A stretch of 64,000 nt of DNA from Streptomyces sp. ISL-1 (lineage in GTDB: Bacteria > Actinomycetota > Actinomycetes > Streptomycetales > Streptomycetaceae). The stretch lies in NCBI RefSeq assembly GCF_018614585.1, contig NZ_JAGGOI010000017.1, forward strand, positions 1 to 64,000, in the 5' to 3' direction. Made by a program: the position numbers and the translations under genes. Positions 43,735 through 53,242 of this stretch are shown piece after piece. The notes below the pieces were generated by a model. The model ran no database searches. It saw nothing but the letters and a program-made list of their open reading frames with translations, and was not told the DNA's origin. Positions within the stretch are counted from its first letter, which is position 1, and every line of letters starts with the position of its first letter.

Positions 43735-44866
43735 CGATCGTCCCTCGCAGATAGCCGGCGGCGTGACGGGCGCGCTCCAGCACCTCGTCCAGGTCGTCGC
43801 CGTAAGTGTTGACATGGCCGACCTTGCGACCGGGCTTCACGTCCTTGCCGTACATGTGGATCTTGAGCTGGGGGTCTCGGGCCATGCAGTGCAGATACGC
43901 CTGATACATGTCGGGGTAGTCCCCGCCGAGGACGTTCGCCATGACCGTCCAGGTGCCGCGCGGACGCGGGTCGCCGAGCGGGAGGTCGAGCACAGCACGG
44001 ACATGGTTGGCGAACTGCGAGGTGATCGCGCCGTCCTGGGTCCAGTGGCCGGAGTTGTGCGGACGCATGGCGAGCTCGTTGACCAGAATGCGGCCGTCGG
44101 TCGTCTCGAAGAGCTCGACCGCGAGATGGCCGACGACGCCGAGATCCTTCGCGATCCGCAGGGCGAGCTCCTGGGCCTGGCCGGCCAGCTCCGCGTCCAG
44201 ACCGGGCGCGGGCGCGATCACCGTGTCGCAGACGCCGTCGACCTGCCGGGACTCCACAACGGGGTAGGCGACGGCCTGGCCGTGCGGGGAACGGACGATG
44301 TTCGCCGCCAGCTCGCGGGTGAAGTCGACCTTCTCCTCGGCGAGCACGGGCACGCCGGCCTTGAAGGGGGCCTCGGCGTCCTCCTGCGTACGGACGAACC
44401 AGACGCCCTTGCCGTCGTAGCCGCCGCGCACCGTCTTGAGGATGACCGGGAAGCCTCCCACCTCATCGGCGAACGCCGACACATCGGCGGGGTCCGCCAC
44501 GATGCGGTGGCGCGGGCTGGGTGCGCCGAGCTCGTCGAGCTTGGCGCGCATCACCCCTTTGTCCTGCGCGTGCACCAGGGCGTCGGCCCCCGGCCGGACG
44601 GGGATGCCGTCCGCCTCCAGGGCCCGCAGGTGCTCGATCGGGACGTGCTCATGATCGAAAGTGATCACGTCGCAGCCCCGCGCGAACTCACGCAGCGTGT
44701 CCAGGTCGCGATAGTCGCCGATGACGACATCGCTGACCACCTGGGCCGCGGAGTCCTGCGGGGTGTCACTGAGGAGCTTGAATCTGATGCCGAGGGGGAT
44801 GCCCGCCTCGTGGGTCATACGGGCGAGCTGGCCGCCGCCGACCATGCCGACTACCGGGAACGTCAC
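43727..44866 (-). CDS. purK: N5-carboxyaminoimidazole ribonucleotide synthase
   Basis: This 379-residue ATP-grasp enzyme carboxylates AIR with bicarbonate and ATP to give N5-CAIR, the substrate of PurE. Visible are GMVGGGQLARM at the N-terminus, TFDHEHVP, LKTVRGGYDGKGVW (ATP-grasp loop), ELFETTDGRILVNELAMRPHNSGHWT and the C-terminal HMYGKDVKPGRKVGHV. The GTG at 44866 is the family start. AGGAGG touches the GTG with no spacing and so cannot serve as its ribosome-binding site; a TACCCT element 6 bases upstream instead suggests a leaderless mRNA. It is divergent from gtrA-like. Confidence 0.95.
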   Translation of the reverse strand: MTFPVVGMVGGGQLARMTHEAGIPLGIRFKLLSDTPQDSAAQVVSDVVIGDYRDLDTLREFARGCDVITFDHEHVPIEHLRALEADGIPVRPGADALVHAQDKGVMRAKLDELGAPSPRHRIVADPADVSAFADEVGGFPVILKTVRGGYDGKGVWFVRTQEDAEAPFKAGVPVLAEEKVDFTRELAANIVRSPHGQAVAYPVVESRQVDGVCDTVIAPAPGLDAELAGQAQELALRIAKDLGVVGHLAVELFETTDGRILVNELAMRPHNSGHWTQDGAITSQFANHVRAVLDLPLGDPRPRGTWTVMANVLGGDYPDMYQAYLHCMARDPQLKIHMYGKDVKPGRKVGHVNTYGDDLDEVLERARHAAGYLRGTIVE

Positions 44867-44878
44867 CCTCCTAGGGTA
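44864..44878 (-). promoter_or_regulatory. purK leaderless promoter candidate
   Basis: Minus strand: TACCCT (44873-44878), then 6 bases, then GTG. The expected transcription start falls on or beside the first base of the start codon. Confidence 0.5.
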
Positions 44879-45042
44879 TCCGCCGCCCCGGGAACGCCCT
44901 GCCGCCCCCGGTCGCCGGACCCGGGCGCCGTGCCTTGTCACAGCCTCGCCACACCAGGGCGGGCGCCAGAGGGCGGCAGCGGACGGCGCTGGTTAGCATG
45001 GCTCCGTTGACGACACCGACCCGAACGGGGCCAGCGATCACT

Positions 45043-45549
45043 ATGGGTGAACGAAACGCACTGCGCGTGCGGCTCGAGCGGCTCGTTCGCGAGTTCGCGA
45101 AGTTCGGCGCAGTGGGTGGCGTGGGACTACTGGTGGACCTGGGTGTCTTCAATCTCGTACGGCATCTCACGGACATCCCTGTCGTCCGGGCGAGCATCGT
45201 CGCCACGGTTGTCGCGATCGGCTTCAACTACCTGGGATTCCGCTACTTCACCTACCGGGACCGCGACAAGAGCCGCAGGACCAAGGAACTGTCGCTCTTC
45301 TTCCTGTTCAGCCTGGTCGGTCTGGTGATCCAGAGCGGGGTGCTGTACGCCGCGACGTACGGCTTCGGCTGGGACAGTCCGCTGCAGAGCAACATCTTCA
45401 AGTTCCTCGGCATCGGCATCGCGACGCTGTTCCGCTTCTGGTCCTACCGCACCTGGGTGTTCCGGGCGCTGCCGGCGCGTGAGGCCGTGCAGACCGCGGA
45501 GTCGTTCCTGGGGCAGCGGCAGCCGCAGCCCGACAAGGTCAGCGGCTGA
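45043..45549 (+). CDS. GtrA family membrane protein
   Basis: This 168-residue GtrA-like protein has four predicted membrane helices (about 15-37, 42-62, 82-105, 112-135) within FAKFGAVGGVGLLVDLGVFNLV to FKFLGIGIATLFRFWSYRTWVF. Family members flip or help flip polyprenyl-linked sugars; the Mycobacterium counterpart here is Rv3277. The ATG at 45043 (MGERNALRVRLERL) has no good ribosome-binding site. An in-frame TTG at 45007 lies 7 bases after TAGCAT (44994-44999) and would give a leaderless start adding 12 residues. The C-terminal 25 residues are hydrophilic. It is divergent from purK. Confidence 0.85.
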   Translation: MGERNALRVRLERLVREFAKFGAVGGVGLLVDLGVFNLVRHLTDIPVVRASIVATVVAIGFNYLGFRYFTYRDRDKSRRTKELSLFFLFSLVGLVIQSGVLYAATYGFGWDSPLQSNIFKFLGIGIATLFRFWSYRTWVFRALPAREAVQTAESFLGQRQPQPDKVSG

Positions 45550-45611
45550 CGAAGGCCGCGAGCCCGGTCCGGGGCCGGCCGAGTGCGCGGGTGAGTACCT
45601 GACACGGGTGA

Positions 45612-46892
45612 CTACCTGACCGTGGGCGGCTCGTCCTTGCGCAACTGGCCCTTGCGGCTGCGCGCCACTCGGCTCAGGAACAGCGCGAAGACCGGCGGAT
45701 GCTGCTGGAGCAGCTCAAGACGGCCGCCGTCCGCCTCCGCCAGATCGCGGGCCACCGCCAGCCCGATGCCGGTGGAGTTGCGGCCGCTGATGGTCCGCTC
45801 GAAGATCCGCGCGCCGAGGTCGGCCGGTACGCCTGGGCCCTCGTCGGTCACCTCCACCACGGCCTGATTGCCGGCGGCGCGGGTGCGCACGGCCACCGTG
45901 CCACCGCCGTGCATCAGCGAGTTCTCGATCAGCGCGGCGAGCACCTGGGCGACGGCGCCCGGGGTGCCGACGGCCCGCATGCCCTGCCGTCCCGAGCCGA
46001 CAATGGCCCGGCCCACGCTGCGGTAGGCCGGCCGCCACTCCTCCAGCTGCTGCTTGACGACCTCGTCCAGATCGAAGGTGACGGCCGAACCGATGCGCGG
46101 GTCCCGGGAGTTGGTGAGCAGCCGCTCCACCACATCGGTGAGCCGCTCCACCTGGGCCAGCGCGATGCTCGCCTCCTCCTTCACCGTCTCCAGGTCGTCG
46201 GTGACGGTGATCTCCTCCAGCCGCATGGAGAGCGCGGTCAGCGGCGTACGGAGCTGGTGCGAGGCGTCCGCGGCGAGCCTGCGCTCGGCGGTGAGCATCC
46301 GGGCGATGCGCTCGGCGCTGGCGTCGAGGACGTCGGCGACCCGGTCGAGTTCGGGGACGCCGTAGCGCTTGTGGCGGGGGCGCGGGTCGCCGGAGCCGAG
46401 GCGTTCGGCGGTCTCGGCTAGGTCGGTGAGCGGGGAGCCGAGGCGGTTGGCCTGGCGTACGGCGAGCAGCACGGCGGCGATGACCGCGAGCAGTGCGACC
46501 GCGCCGATGATCAGCAGGCTCCGGCCGACCTCGCGGGTCACGGAGGAGCGGGACTCCTCGACGGTGACGGCCTCGTTGCGCTCGCCCTGCGCCGTACCGC
46601 GGATGACGCTGCCGGTGGGGCGCTCGCCGATCTCGATGGGAGCGCGGCCGGGGATCTCGATCAGGGCGTACCGCTTGGCGCCGCTCTGCTCGGCGAGGAT
46701 GTCGGGATTGACGGGCTCGCCGCCGATGAGCCGGCTGTCGACGATGCTGACGAGGCGCAGGGCCTCGGAGTCCACGCTCTCCTGGGCGCTGCTGCTGATG
46801 GTGCGGGTCTCCACGAGCACGAGCGAGACGCCGAAGACGGCGATGACGACCAGCACGACGGCGAGCGTGGAGGTGATCAGACGGCGGCGCAA
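45612..46892 (-). CDS. Sensor histidine kinase
   Basis: This 426-residue HAMP-type kinase has a first membrane helix at about 7-27, a short extracellular sensor (about 28-122), a second helix at about 125-146, a HAMP region, the HisKA box DASHQLRTPLTAL with phosphorylated H212, and an ATPase domain with the N-box ALIENSLMHGG, DEGPGVPADL and GIGLAVARDLAEADGG. The small sensor domain gives no ligand clue. The start is TTG at 46892, with GGAGGG at ideal distance and no ATG in frame. It lies 60 bases after its response regulator and probably forms one operon with it. Confidence 0.94.
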   Translation of the reverse strand: MRRRLITSTLAVVLVVIAVFGVSLVLVETRTISSSAQESVDSEALRLVSIVDSRLIGGEPVNPDILAEQSGAKRYALIEIPGRAPIEIGERPTGSVIRGTAQGERNEAVTVEESRSSVTREVGRSLLIIGAVALLAVIAAVLLAVRQANRLGSPLTDLAETAERLGSGDPRPRHKRYGVPELDRVADVLDASAERIARMLTAERRLAADASHQLRTPLTALSMRLEEITVTDDLETVKEEASIALAQVERLTDVVERLLTNSRDPRIGSAVTFDLDEVVKQQLEEWRPAYRSVGRAIVGSGRQGMRAVGTPGAVAQVLAALIENSLMHGGGTVAVRTRAAGNQAVVEVTDEGPGVPADLGARIFERTISGRNSTGIGLAVARDLAEADGGRLELLQQHPPVFALFLSRVARSRKGQLRKDEPPTVR

Positions 46893-46952
46893 TATGCCCT
46901 CCGGGCGGGACGGGATGGTACGAGGGCGTGCGGGCCCCGGCCCGTACCCGTG

Positions 46953-47630
46953 CTAGCTCTTCTCGAAGCGGAAGCCGACGCCGCGTACCGTCGCGATGTA
47001 CCGCGGGTTCGCCGCGTCGTCGCCCAGTTTCTTGCGCAGCCACGAGATGTGCATGTCCAGCGTCTTGGTCGACGACCACCAGGTCGTGTCCCAGACCTCG
47101 CGCATCAGCTGGTCGCGTGTGACCACCCGGCCCGCGTCCCGGACCAGCACCCGCAGCAGGTCGAACTCCTTTGCCGTGAGCTGCAGCTCCTCGTCGCCCA
47201 TCCAGGCCCGGTGCGACTCGACGTCGATCCGTACGCCATGGGTGGAGGGTGCCGGGGCCGGCTCGGTGGCGCCTCGCCGGAGCAGGGCCCGCACCCGGGC
47301 GAGGAGTTCGGCGAGGCGGAACGGCTTGGTGACGTAGTCGTCCGCGCCGGCGTCCAGGCCGACCACGGTGTCGACCTCGTCCGCGCGGGCGGTCAGCACC
47401 AGGATCGGGATGGTGTGGCCTTCGGCGCGCAGCCGCCGGGCGACCTCCAGGCCGTCCATGCCGGGCAGTCCGAGGTCGAGCACCACCAGGTCGACGCCAC
47501 CGGCGAGTCCGGCGTCGAGCGCGGTCGGACCGTCCTCGCGGACCTCGACCTCGTAGCCCTCCCGACGCAGAGCGCGGGCCAGCGGCTCCGAGATGGAAGC
47601 GTCGTCCTCGGCGAGCAGTACACGGGTCAT
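46953..47630 (-). CDS. OmpR/PhoB-family response regulator
   Basis: This is a 225-residue two-component regulator. The receiver domain (1-120) has the acidic pair E8-D9-D10, phosphoacceptor D52 in VVLDLGLPGMDG, a conserved Thr in VLTARAD and Lys in VTKPF. The C-terminal winged helix (about 130-225) has LTAKEFDLLRVLVRD and TLDMHISWLRKKLG, ending RGVGFRFE. The ATG at 47630 (MTRVLLAEDD) is the normal start. It is the partner of the kinase downstream. Target genes are unknown. Confidence 0.95.
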   Translation of the reverse strand: MTRVLLAEDDASISEPLARALRREGYEVEVREDGPTALDAGLAGGVDLVVLDLGLPGMDGLEVARRLRAEGHTIPILVLTARADEVDTVVGLDAGADDYVTKPFRLAELLARVRALLRRGATEPAPAPSTHGVRIDVESHRAWMGDEELQLTAKEFDLLRVLVRDAGRVVTRDQLMREVWDTTWWSSTKTLDMHISWLRKKLGDDAANPRYIATVRGVGFRFEKS

Positions 47631-48096
47631 GGGGTGATGGTAGTCCGCACGACATACGCGTCGGTGCGTGATCGTCAAGCCCTGTGGGTGTGGGATGCAA
47701 TCATGGGTTCGACCTTTGATTCAGGGCAGCTGGTTCCAGGAACGCCTGTGATCCATCTCTCAAGTCCTTCCATATGCCGCACTGTCATGTCGTATGGTGA
47801 TGAGACGCCTGTAGCACCACACGGGACCTTTGGCCACGCGACATGCGCCGCCAAGGGTCTCTTTGCTGCGCGAGATTGCTTGCCAGTCTCGACGCCGGTG
47901 AATGACCTGTGGGCCGGGCCCCGAGCGCGATGGTGCGTGCGGGGCGTGGATCCCGGTGCGGACAGTCCCCGTCTCCGACGTACCGGAGCGAACCCCTCAG
48001 GCGTGGGGCGGGACGAATCCCTTGCCGGAGCCGGCCACCCCCCACCGGGCGCGTACCGCTCACAAGGCGCCGCGTCCCGATCAAGCAAGGATCGAC
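47631..48096 (+). promoter_or_regulatory. Long non-coding leader/promoter region of the POT transporter
   Basis: These 466 bases hold no recognised gene. The part at about 47660-47880 is clearly less GC-rich than its surroundings and has short dyads (CTGG-tt-CCAG near 47729-47738; CCATA/TATGG near 47769-47796). No consensus promoter or known riboswitch was recognised. The transporter ribosome-binding site AAGGA lies at about 48088. The length suggests a regulated leader or more than one promoter. Confidence 0.35.
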
Positions 48097-49617
<1,521 letters not shown>

Positions 49618-49637
49618 CGTAGCTCGCAGGCTTACGC

Positions 49638-49673
49638 AAGGGCCGCCGCACCGGATACGGTGCGGCGGCCCTT
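49638..49673. terminator. Strong bidirectional terminator
   Basis: A perfect 16-bp stem (AAGGGCCGCCGCACCG and its complement) with loop GATA follows the POT stop and faces the convergent sortase-substrate operon. Confidence 0.88.
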
Positions 49674-49797
49674 CGCCGTTACGCCGGTGAAGGCGTTCGC
49701 GGATTGTCCCAGCCCATTTCCGCGCTGAGCTCGCGCGCCCGCAGCAGGCCACCTGGGACGGCGGACAGAAGCGGTTCCGGACTCCGCGGCGGGAGTT

Positions 49798-51180
49798 CTA
49801 ACGAGTGCCGTCGCGCAGCCGGCGCCACGGGGTGAACGTGAACACCGCGCCGCCCAGCAGAATCACCGTGCCGGCCACCAGGGCGAGGGCGCGCAGGGCG
49901 CCGTTGTCCTCGGCTCCCGTCTGGGCCAGGCCGCCGCTGGTGCTCGAACCGCCGCCGGACGCGCCGCCGCTGGAGCTGCCGCCCGTGCTGCCGCCCGTGC
50001 TGCCGCCGCCGGACGCGCCGCCCGGCTGGGCCGTCGTGTCGAGTTCGAGGGAGGCCTCCGCCTTGCCCTTGACCATGCACGGGATGCTGATTTTCTGGCC
50101 GCCCAGGGTGACGTCGATCGTCAGGGTCCCGGGGCTGAGCGTGGACTTGCCGCCCGCGCCCGGCTTGTACGTCCCGGCCATGTCGGGCAGGTCCACCGGC
50201 TTCCCCTGCTCCAGCGGATCCTTGTTGGCGGGGCCCGTGACAGGGACGGTGCCCTTGTCGGCGCCGCCGAGCAGGACCGCCATGGACGGCTTGAGGGCGC
50301 CCGCGGGGAGCGCGGCCGGGCTGTTCATGACGCCCTTGGCGGTCTTGACGACGAGGTCGTAACTCCCGCCGTTCCTCTTGGCGTTGATGGTCACCTTGGA
50401 GTTGATGCTCGCCGGTCCGGGCGACTTGCACTCGAAGGTGACACCGACCTCCTTGCCGGGAAAGTCCGTCTGACCGCCGCCGCCGCCGGTCGTGCCCCCG
50501 GCAGTGGTCCCGCCGGAGGACGTGGTCCCGCCGCTCGTCGTGCCACCCGAAGTCGTACCGCCGGAGGTCGTACCCCCCGAAGTCGTACCGCCCGAGGTGC
50601 TCCCGCCCGACGTCGTGCCGCCCGAAGTGCCGCCGCCGTCCGACACCTTGATGGTCGCCCCTACCTTGACCGCTTCCTTCGGCGAGCACTTGGTGTCGGT
50701 GGACATCGGCTTGGAGACGTTGATGTTGTACGCGCCGGGCGTCAGGGTGACCTCGCCCGCCTGGGTGAGCTTGATCTTGGCCTTCATGTCGGACAGCACC
50801 ATCGGGCTGTTCTTGGGGATCGGCGGGTTCGTCCGCGGCCCCTCCATGGCGATGTCCGCGCTCTGCGCGCCGGCCGCCTTGAGCGTGCCGGTCGGCTTCA
50901 CCGTGTCCTTCTCCAGGGCGAGGATGTCGGGGTTCTTGGAAGCCGCCTCGACGAACTTCCACACCACCTCGACCTCATCTCCGACCTTGGCCTCGGCGGG
51001 CGCGGTGATCAGCACCTTGGTGGTGCCCTGCACGGGTGGCAGTCCCGAGATGGGCGGAGGAATGCACTCCGTCCTGTACGCGACCTCGGCTGCCTGGGCG
51101 GGGCCGGCGGCCAGCAGGATCCCCGCGCCGCCGAGCATCAGCGCGACTCCGGCCGCGCTCATCCTCCGTTGCGTGCTCAC
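49798..51180 (-). CDS. LAQTG-type sortase-anchored two-domain surface protein
   Basis: This is a 460-residue exported protein. A signal peptide (1-30) is followed by beta-domain A (about 31-180, bracketed by C39 and C165), a linker of GGTTSGG repeats (181-238), beta-domain B (about 239-385, with a Cys near each end) and a second Gly/Ser linker. The sorting signal LAQTG (418-422) precedes a hydrophobic helix and the basic tail RRLRDGTR. LAXTG is the class E sortase signal used in Streptomyces. Domains A and B resemble each other and the single domain of the LPRTG protein in this operon. The GTG at 51180 overlaps the upstream stop by GTGA. Family and function are unknown to me. Confidence 0.85.
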   Translation of the reverse strand: MSTQRRMSAAGVALMLGGAGILLAAGPAQAAEVAYRTECIPPPISGLPPVQGTTKVLITAPAEAKVGDEVEVVWKFVEAASKNPDILALEKDTVKPTGTLKAAGAQSADIAMEGPRTNPPIPKNSPMVLSDMKAKIKLTQAGEVTLTPGAYNINVSKPMSTDTKCSPKEAVKVGATIKVSDGGGTSGGTTSGGSTSGGTTSGGTTSGGTTSGGTTSGGTTSSGGTTAGGTTGGGGGQTDFPGKEVGVTFECKSPGPASINSKVTINAKRNGGSYDLVVKTAKGVMNSPAALPAGALKPSMAVLLGGADKGTVPVTGPANKDPLEQGKPVDLPDMAGTYKPGAGGKSTLSPGTLTIDVTLGGQKISIPCMVKGKAEASLELDTTAQPGGASGGGSTGGSTGGSSSGGASGGGSSTSGGLAQTGAEDNGALRALALVAGTVILLGGAVFTFTPWRRLRDGTR

Positions 51181-52241
51181 GATTGTCCCTTCGTCGTGGA
51201 TCGGTTCTCTGACGGTGCGGAGTCAGATGTGAACCACGGCAGAGCCGCCGTGGTGGTCGGGGTGCCGGCCGGCCGGCGTTCCGGCTGTACGGTGCGGTGG
51301 CGGCCGGTGCCGCGGGGACGGGACCGCGGGCGGACGCGGTCGACGATCGCCATGCCGATGCGGAACACCGCCGCGGGCACGACGACGGCGAGCAGAATCC
51401 AGAAGATCGTGACGCCCCACGGGCGGCCGACGCCCCACGGCTGCTCGGCCAGCACCTTGGTGCCGTACTTCACCGAGATCTGGTAGTCGCCGTGCGCGCC
51501 CGCGGACAGCTGGACGGGCAGCTTGACCAGCGCCTTCCGGCCGGGCGCGATGGTGCCGCGCCACTGCTGCTCCTCCCACTGCGGGGCGAAGACGCCGTGC
51601 GCGGCGCCGATTTGGAAGACGGGGTCCCGAACGGGCGCGGAGCCGAGGTTGCCGACGGTGAATTCGAGGGTGCGGGATGCCGGGGCGCCGAAGAAGACGA
51701 GGATGCCGGAGTCGCCTTCGAGCCGGGTGGCGGCGAGTACGGCGAGCTTGCCGCCGCCGGTTGGCTGCGGCAGTGGCGCGGTGGGATGGCCCGCGACGAC
51801 GAACGGGGCGTCCACGGTGGCCTGTTCACCGGTGACGGTCGCCACGTGCACGACGCAGGGGCAGGGCTTGGGCGGCTCGGCGACCGGCATCTTCTTGCTG
51901 AAGTAGCCCTTGGCATCGGTGGTGACGGCGCGGCCGTCGGCATTGGCGCAGGCGTTCGTGCCGCCGATGACGCCCCTGTCAGGCGCAGCCTGACCGCACA
52001 TGAGCATCATCAGCAGCGTGCCGGGCCGCCATCCGGTACCGCTGACCGTGATGTCCCCGCCCTGGCCGGCCTGCGTCTGCGCGAGCCTGACCTCGGGCTT
52101 CTGGTCGGCCGCGGCGGCAGTGCGCGCAGGCAGCACAGGAAGCACGGATAACACAGACAGCACGGACAGCACGGGCAGCAGTACGAGCGCCGGCGCCACG
52201 AGCATCGCCGCCGCCGTGGCCCTCAGACTCTTGGTGCTCAC
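51177..52241 (-). CDS. Secreted membrane-anchored protein of surface operon
   Basis: This 354-residue protein has a signal peptide containing a repeated LSVL tract (LPVLSVLSVLSVLPVLP, encoded by a short DNA repeat). The extracellular region is about 40-290, with an N-terminal module (EVRLAQTQAGQGGDITVSGTGWRPG) resembling a neocarzinostatin/Ig-like fold and a second beta-rich module (RTLEFTVGNLGSAPVRDPVF). One C-terminal membrane helix (WGVTIFWILLAVVVPAAVF) and a basic cytoplasmic tail follow. LAQTQ near the N-terminus is not a sorting signal. It overlaps both neighbours by four bases (GTGA). It probably stands beside the WxL-interacting-like protein in the membrane. Confidence 0.78.
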   Translation of the reverse strand: MSTKSLRATAAAMLVAPALVLLPVLSVLSVLSVLPVLPARTAAAADQKPEVRLAQTQAGQGGDITVSGTGWRPGTLLMMLMCGQAAPDRGVIGGTNACANADGRAVTTDAKGYFSKKMPVAEPPKPCPCVVHVATVTGEQATVDAPFVVAGHPTAPLPQPTGGGKLAVLAATRLEGDSGILVFFGAPASRTLEFTVGNLGSAPVRDPVFQIGAAHGVFAPQWEEQQWRGTIAPGRKALVKLPVQLSAGAHGDYQISVKYGTKVLAEQPWGVGRPWGVTIFWILLAVVVPAAVFRIGMAIVDRVRPRSRPRGTGRHRTVQPERRPAGTPTTTAALPWFTSDSAPSENRSTTKGQS

Positions 52242-53239
52242 GTGGCCGCCTCCGTCAACTCGCGCTGCCCGTCCGCCGGTTCCGCAGGCCTACCGTCCCG
52301 CTCCCGGCCGGTTGATCTCCTGAGCCGTATCCACCACAGCGCCGTGCCGCCGGCCACCGCCAGGAGTGCCCCGGCCGCGCCGGCCACCGCCCCCCATGGC
52401 ACGAACGTCGCCGACGCCGAAGCCCCGGCCCGGGCGTCGTCCGCCGCCGACGCCTCGACGTGGACCTTCACCGAGTCCAGGGACGGGTGATCCGCCCACT
52501 TCTCGGTGAGGGTGACGCGCTGGGCCGGGAGCAGTTCCGGGAGCGTGCGGGGCGCCCGGCGCAGCACCTGGCCGAAGAGGCCGTCCGCGTGGACCGTGAG
52601 GCGCGGGGTCAGGGCCGTGTTGCCGCGGTTCACCAGGGTGTAGTGGATGGCGCCGCCGAAGACTCGTACGTCCTCGACCGTGAGCGCCGCCAGCGTCGGG
52701 CCGCTGACGCGCAGATGGATCCGTACGCCCGCCTCCCGCTCGCCCACCGCCGCCATGACCGCGCCGGGATGGTCGCCCGGGAGGGCGCCCGGCGGGACCG
52801 TGACCGAGAAGGGGATCTCCGCGCGGGTGCGCGGTGGGACCGTCACCCGGTCGGAGGCGAGGGTGATCCAGGTGCCCGCGCCCGTGGACCGGTGGGCGCC
52901 GCGCACGGCGAGAGAGCCGGAGGAGGTGTTGTACGCGTCGGCCGGGCGCAGGCGCACGGTGAGCGGCTGCGCGCCCGGGTTCGTCACGGACAGCTTGTCC
53001 TCCAGCACGGCGCCCGGCACGCCCTCCAGATAGACGTACGGCCTACCGCCGCCGCCCGGCTCCACCGCCCAGTCCGCGTCGGACTTCCAGCCCGCGCCCG
53101 CCGCCCGCGCCGCGTCAGACTTCCAGCCCGCGCCCGCCGCCGCGTCCACCGCCCAGCCCGCGCCCGCCGCCCGCGCCGCGGGTGCGCTCAGCGCGCACGC
53201 CAGCGCGGCTACGACGGCGAGCAGTGAGCCCCTCCGCAC
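52238..53239 (-). CDS. DUF916/WxL-interacting-protein-like membrane protein
   Basis: This 333-residue protein has a signal peptide (about 1-25) followed by a short repeated spacer (AGAGWKSDA units). The extracellular beta-sandwich region is about 65-275, with the pattern of DUF916-type WxL-interacting proteins: EDKLSVTNPGAQPLTVRLRP, GTWITLASDRVTVPPRTRAE, IPFSVTVPPGALPGDHPG, then RIHLRVSGP and a second sandwich. A C-terminal membrane helix (WGAVAGAAGALLAVAGGTAL) and cytoplasmic tail follow. In Firmicutes such proteins bind peptidoglycan and surface WxL proteins. The assignment is by pattern only. It lies three bases after the LPRTG gene and overlaps the next gene. Confidence 0.72.
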   Translation of the reverse strand: MRRGSLLAVVAALACALSAPAARAAGAGWAVDAAAGAGWKSDAARAAGAGWKSDADWAVEPGGGGRPYVYLEGVPGAVLEDKLSVTNPGAQPLTVRLRPADAYNTSSGSLAVRGAHRSTGAGTWITLASDRVTVPPRTRAEIPFSVTVPPGALPGDHPGAVMAAVGEREAGVRIHLRVSGPTLAALTVEDVRVFGGAIHYTLVNRGNTALTPRLTVHADGLFGQVLRRAPRTLPELLPAQRVTLTEKWADHPSLDSVKVHVEASAADDARAGASASATFVPWGAVAGAAGALLAVAGGTALWWIRLRRSTGRERDGRPAEPADGQRELTEAAT

Positions 53240-53242
53240 GGG

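Noticed and set aside
51900..52100. LAQTQ in the 354-residue membrane protein as a sorting signal
   Set aside because: It is near the N-terminus, not before the C-terminal helix, and lacks the final Gly.
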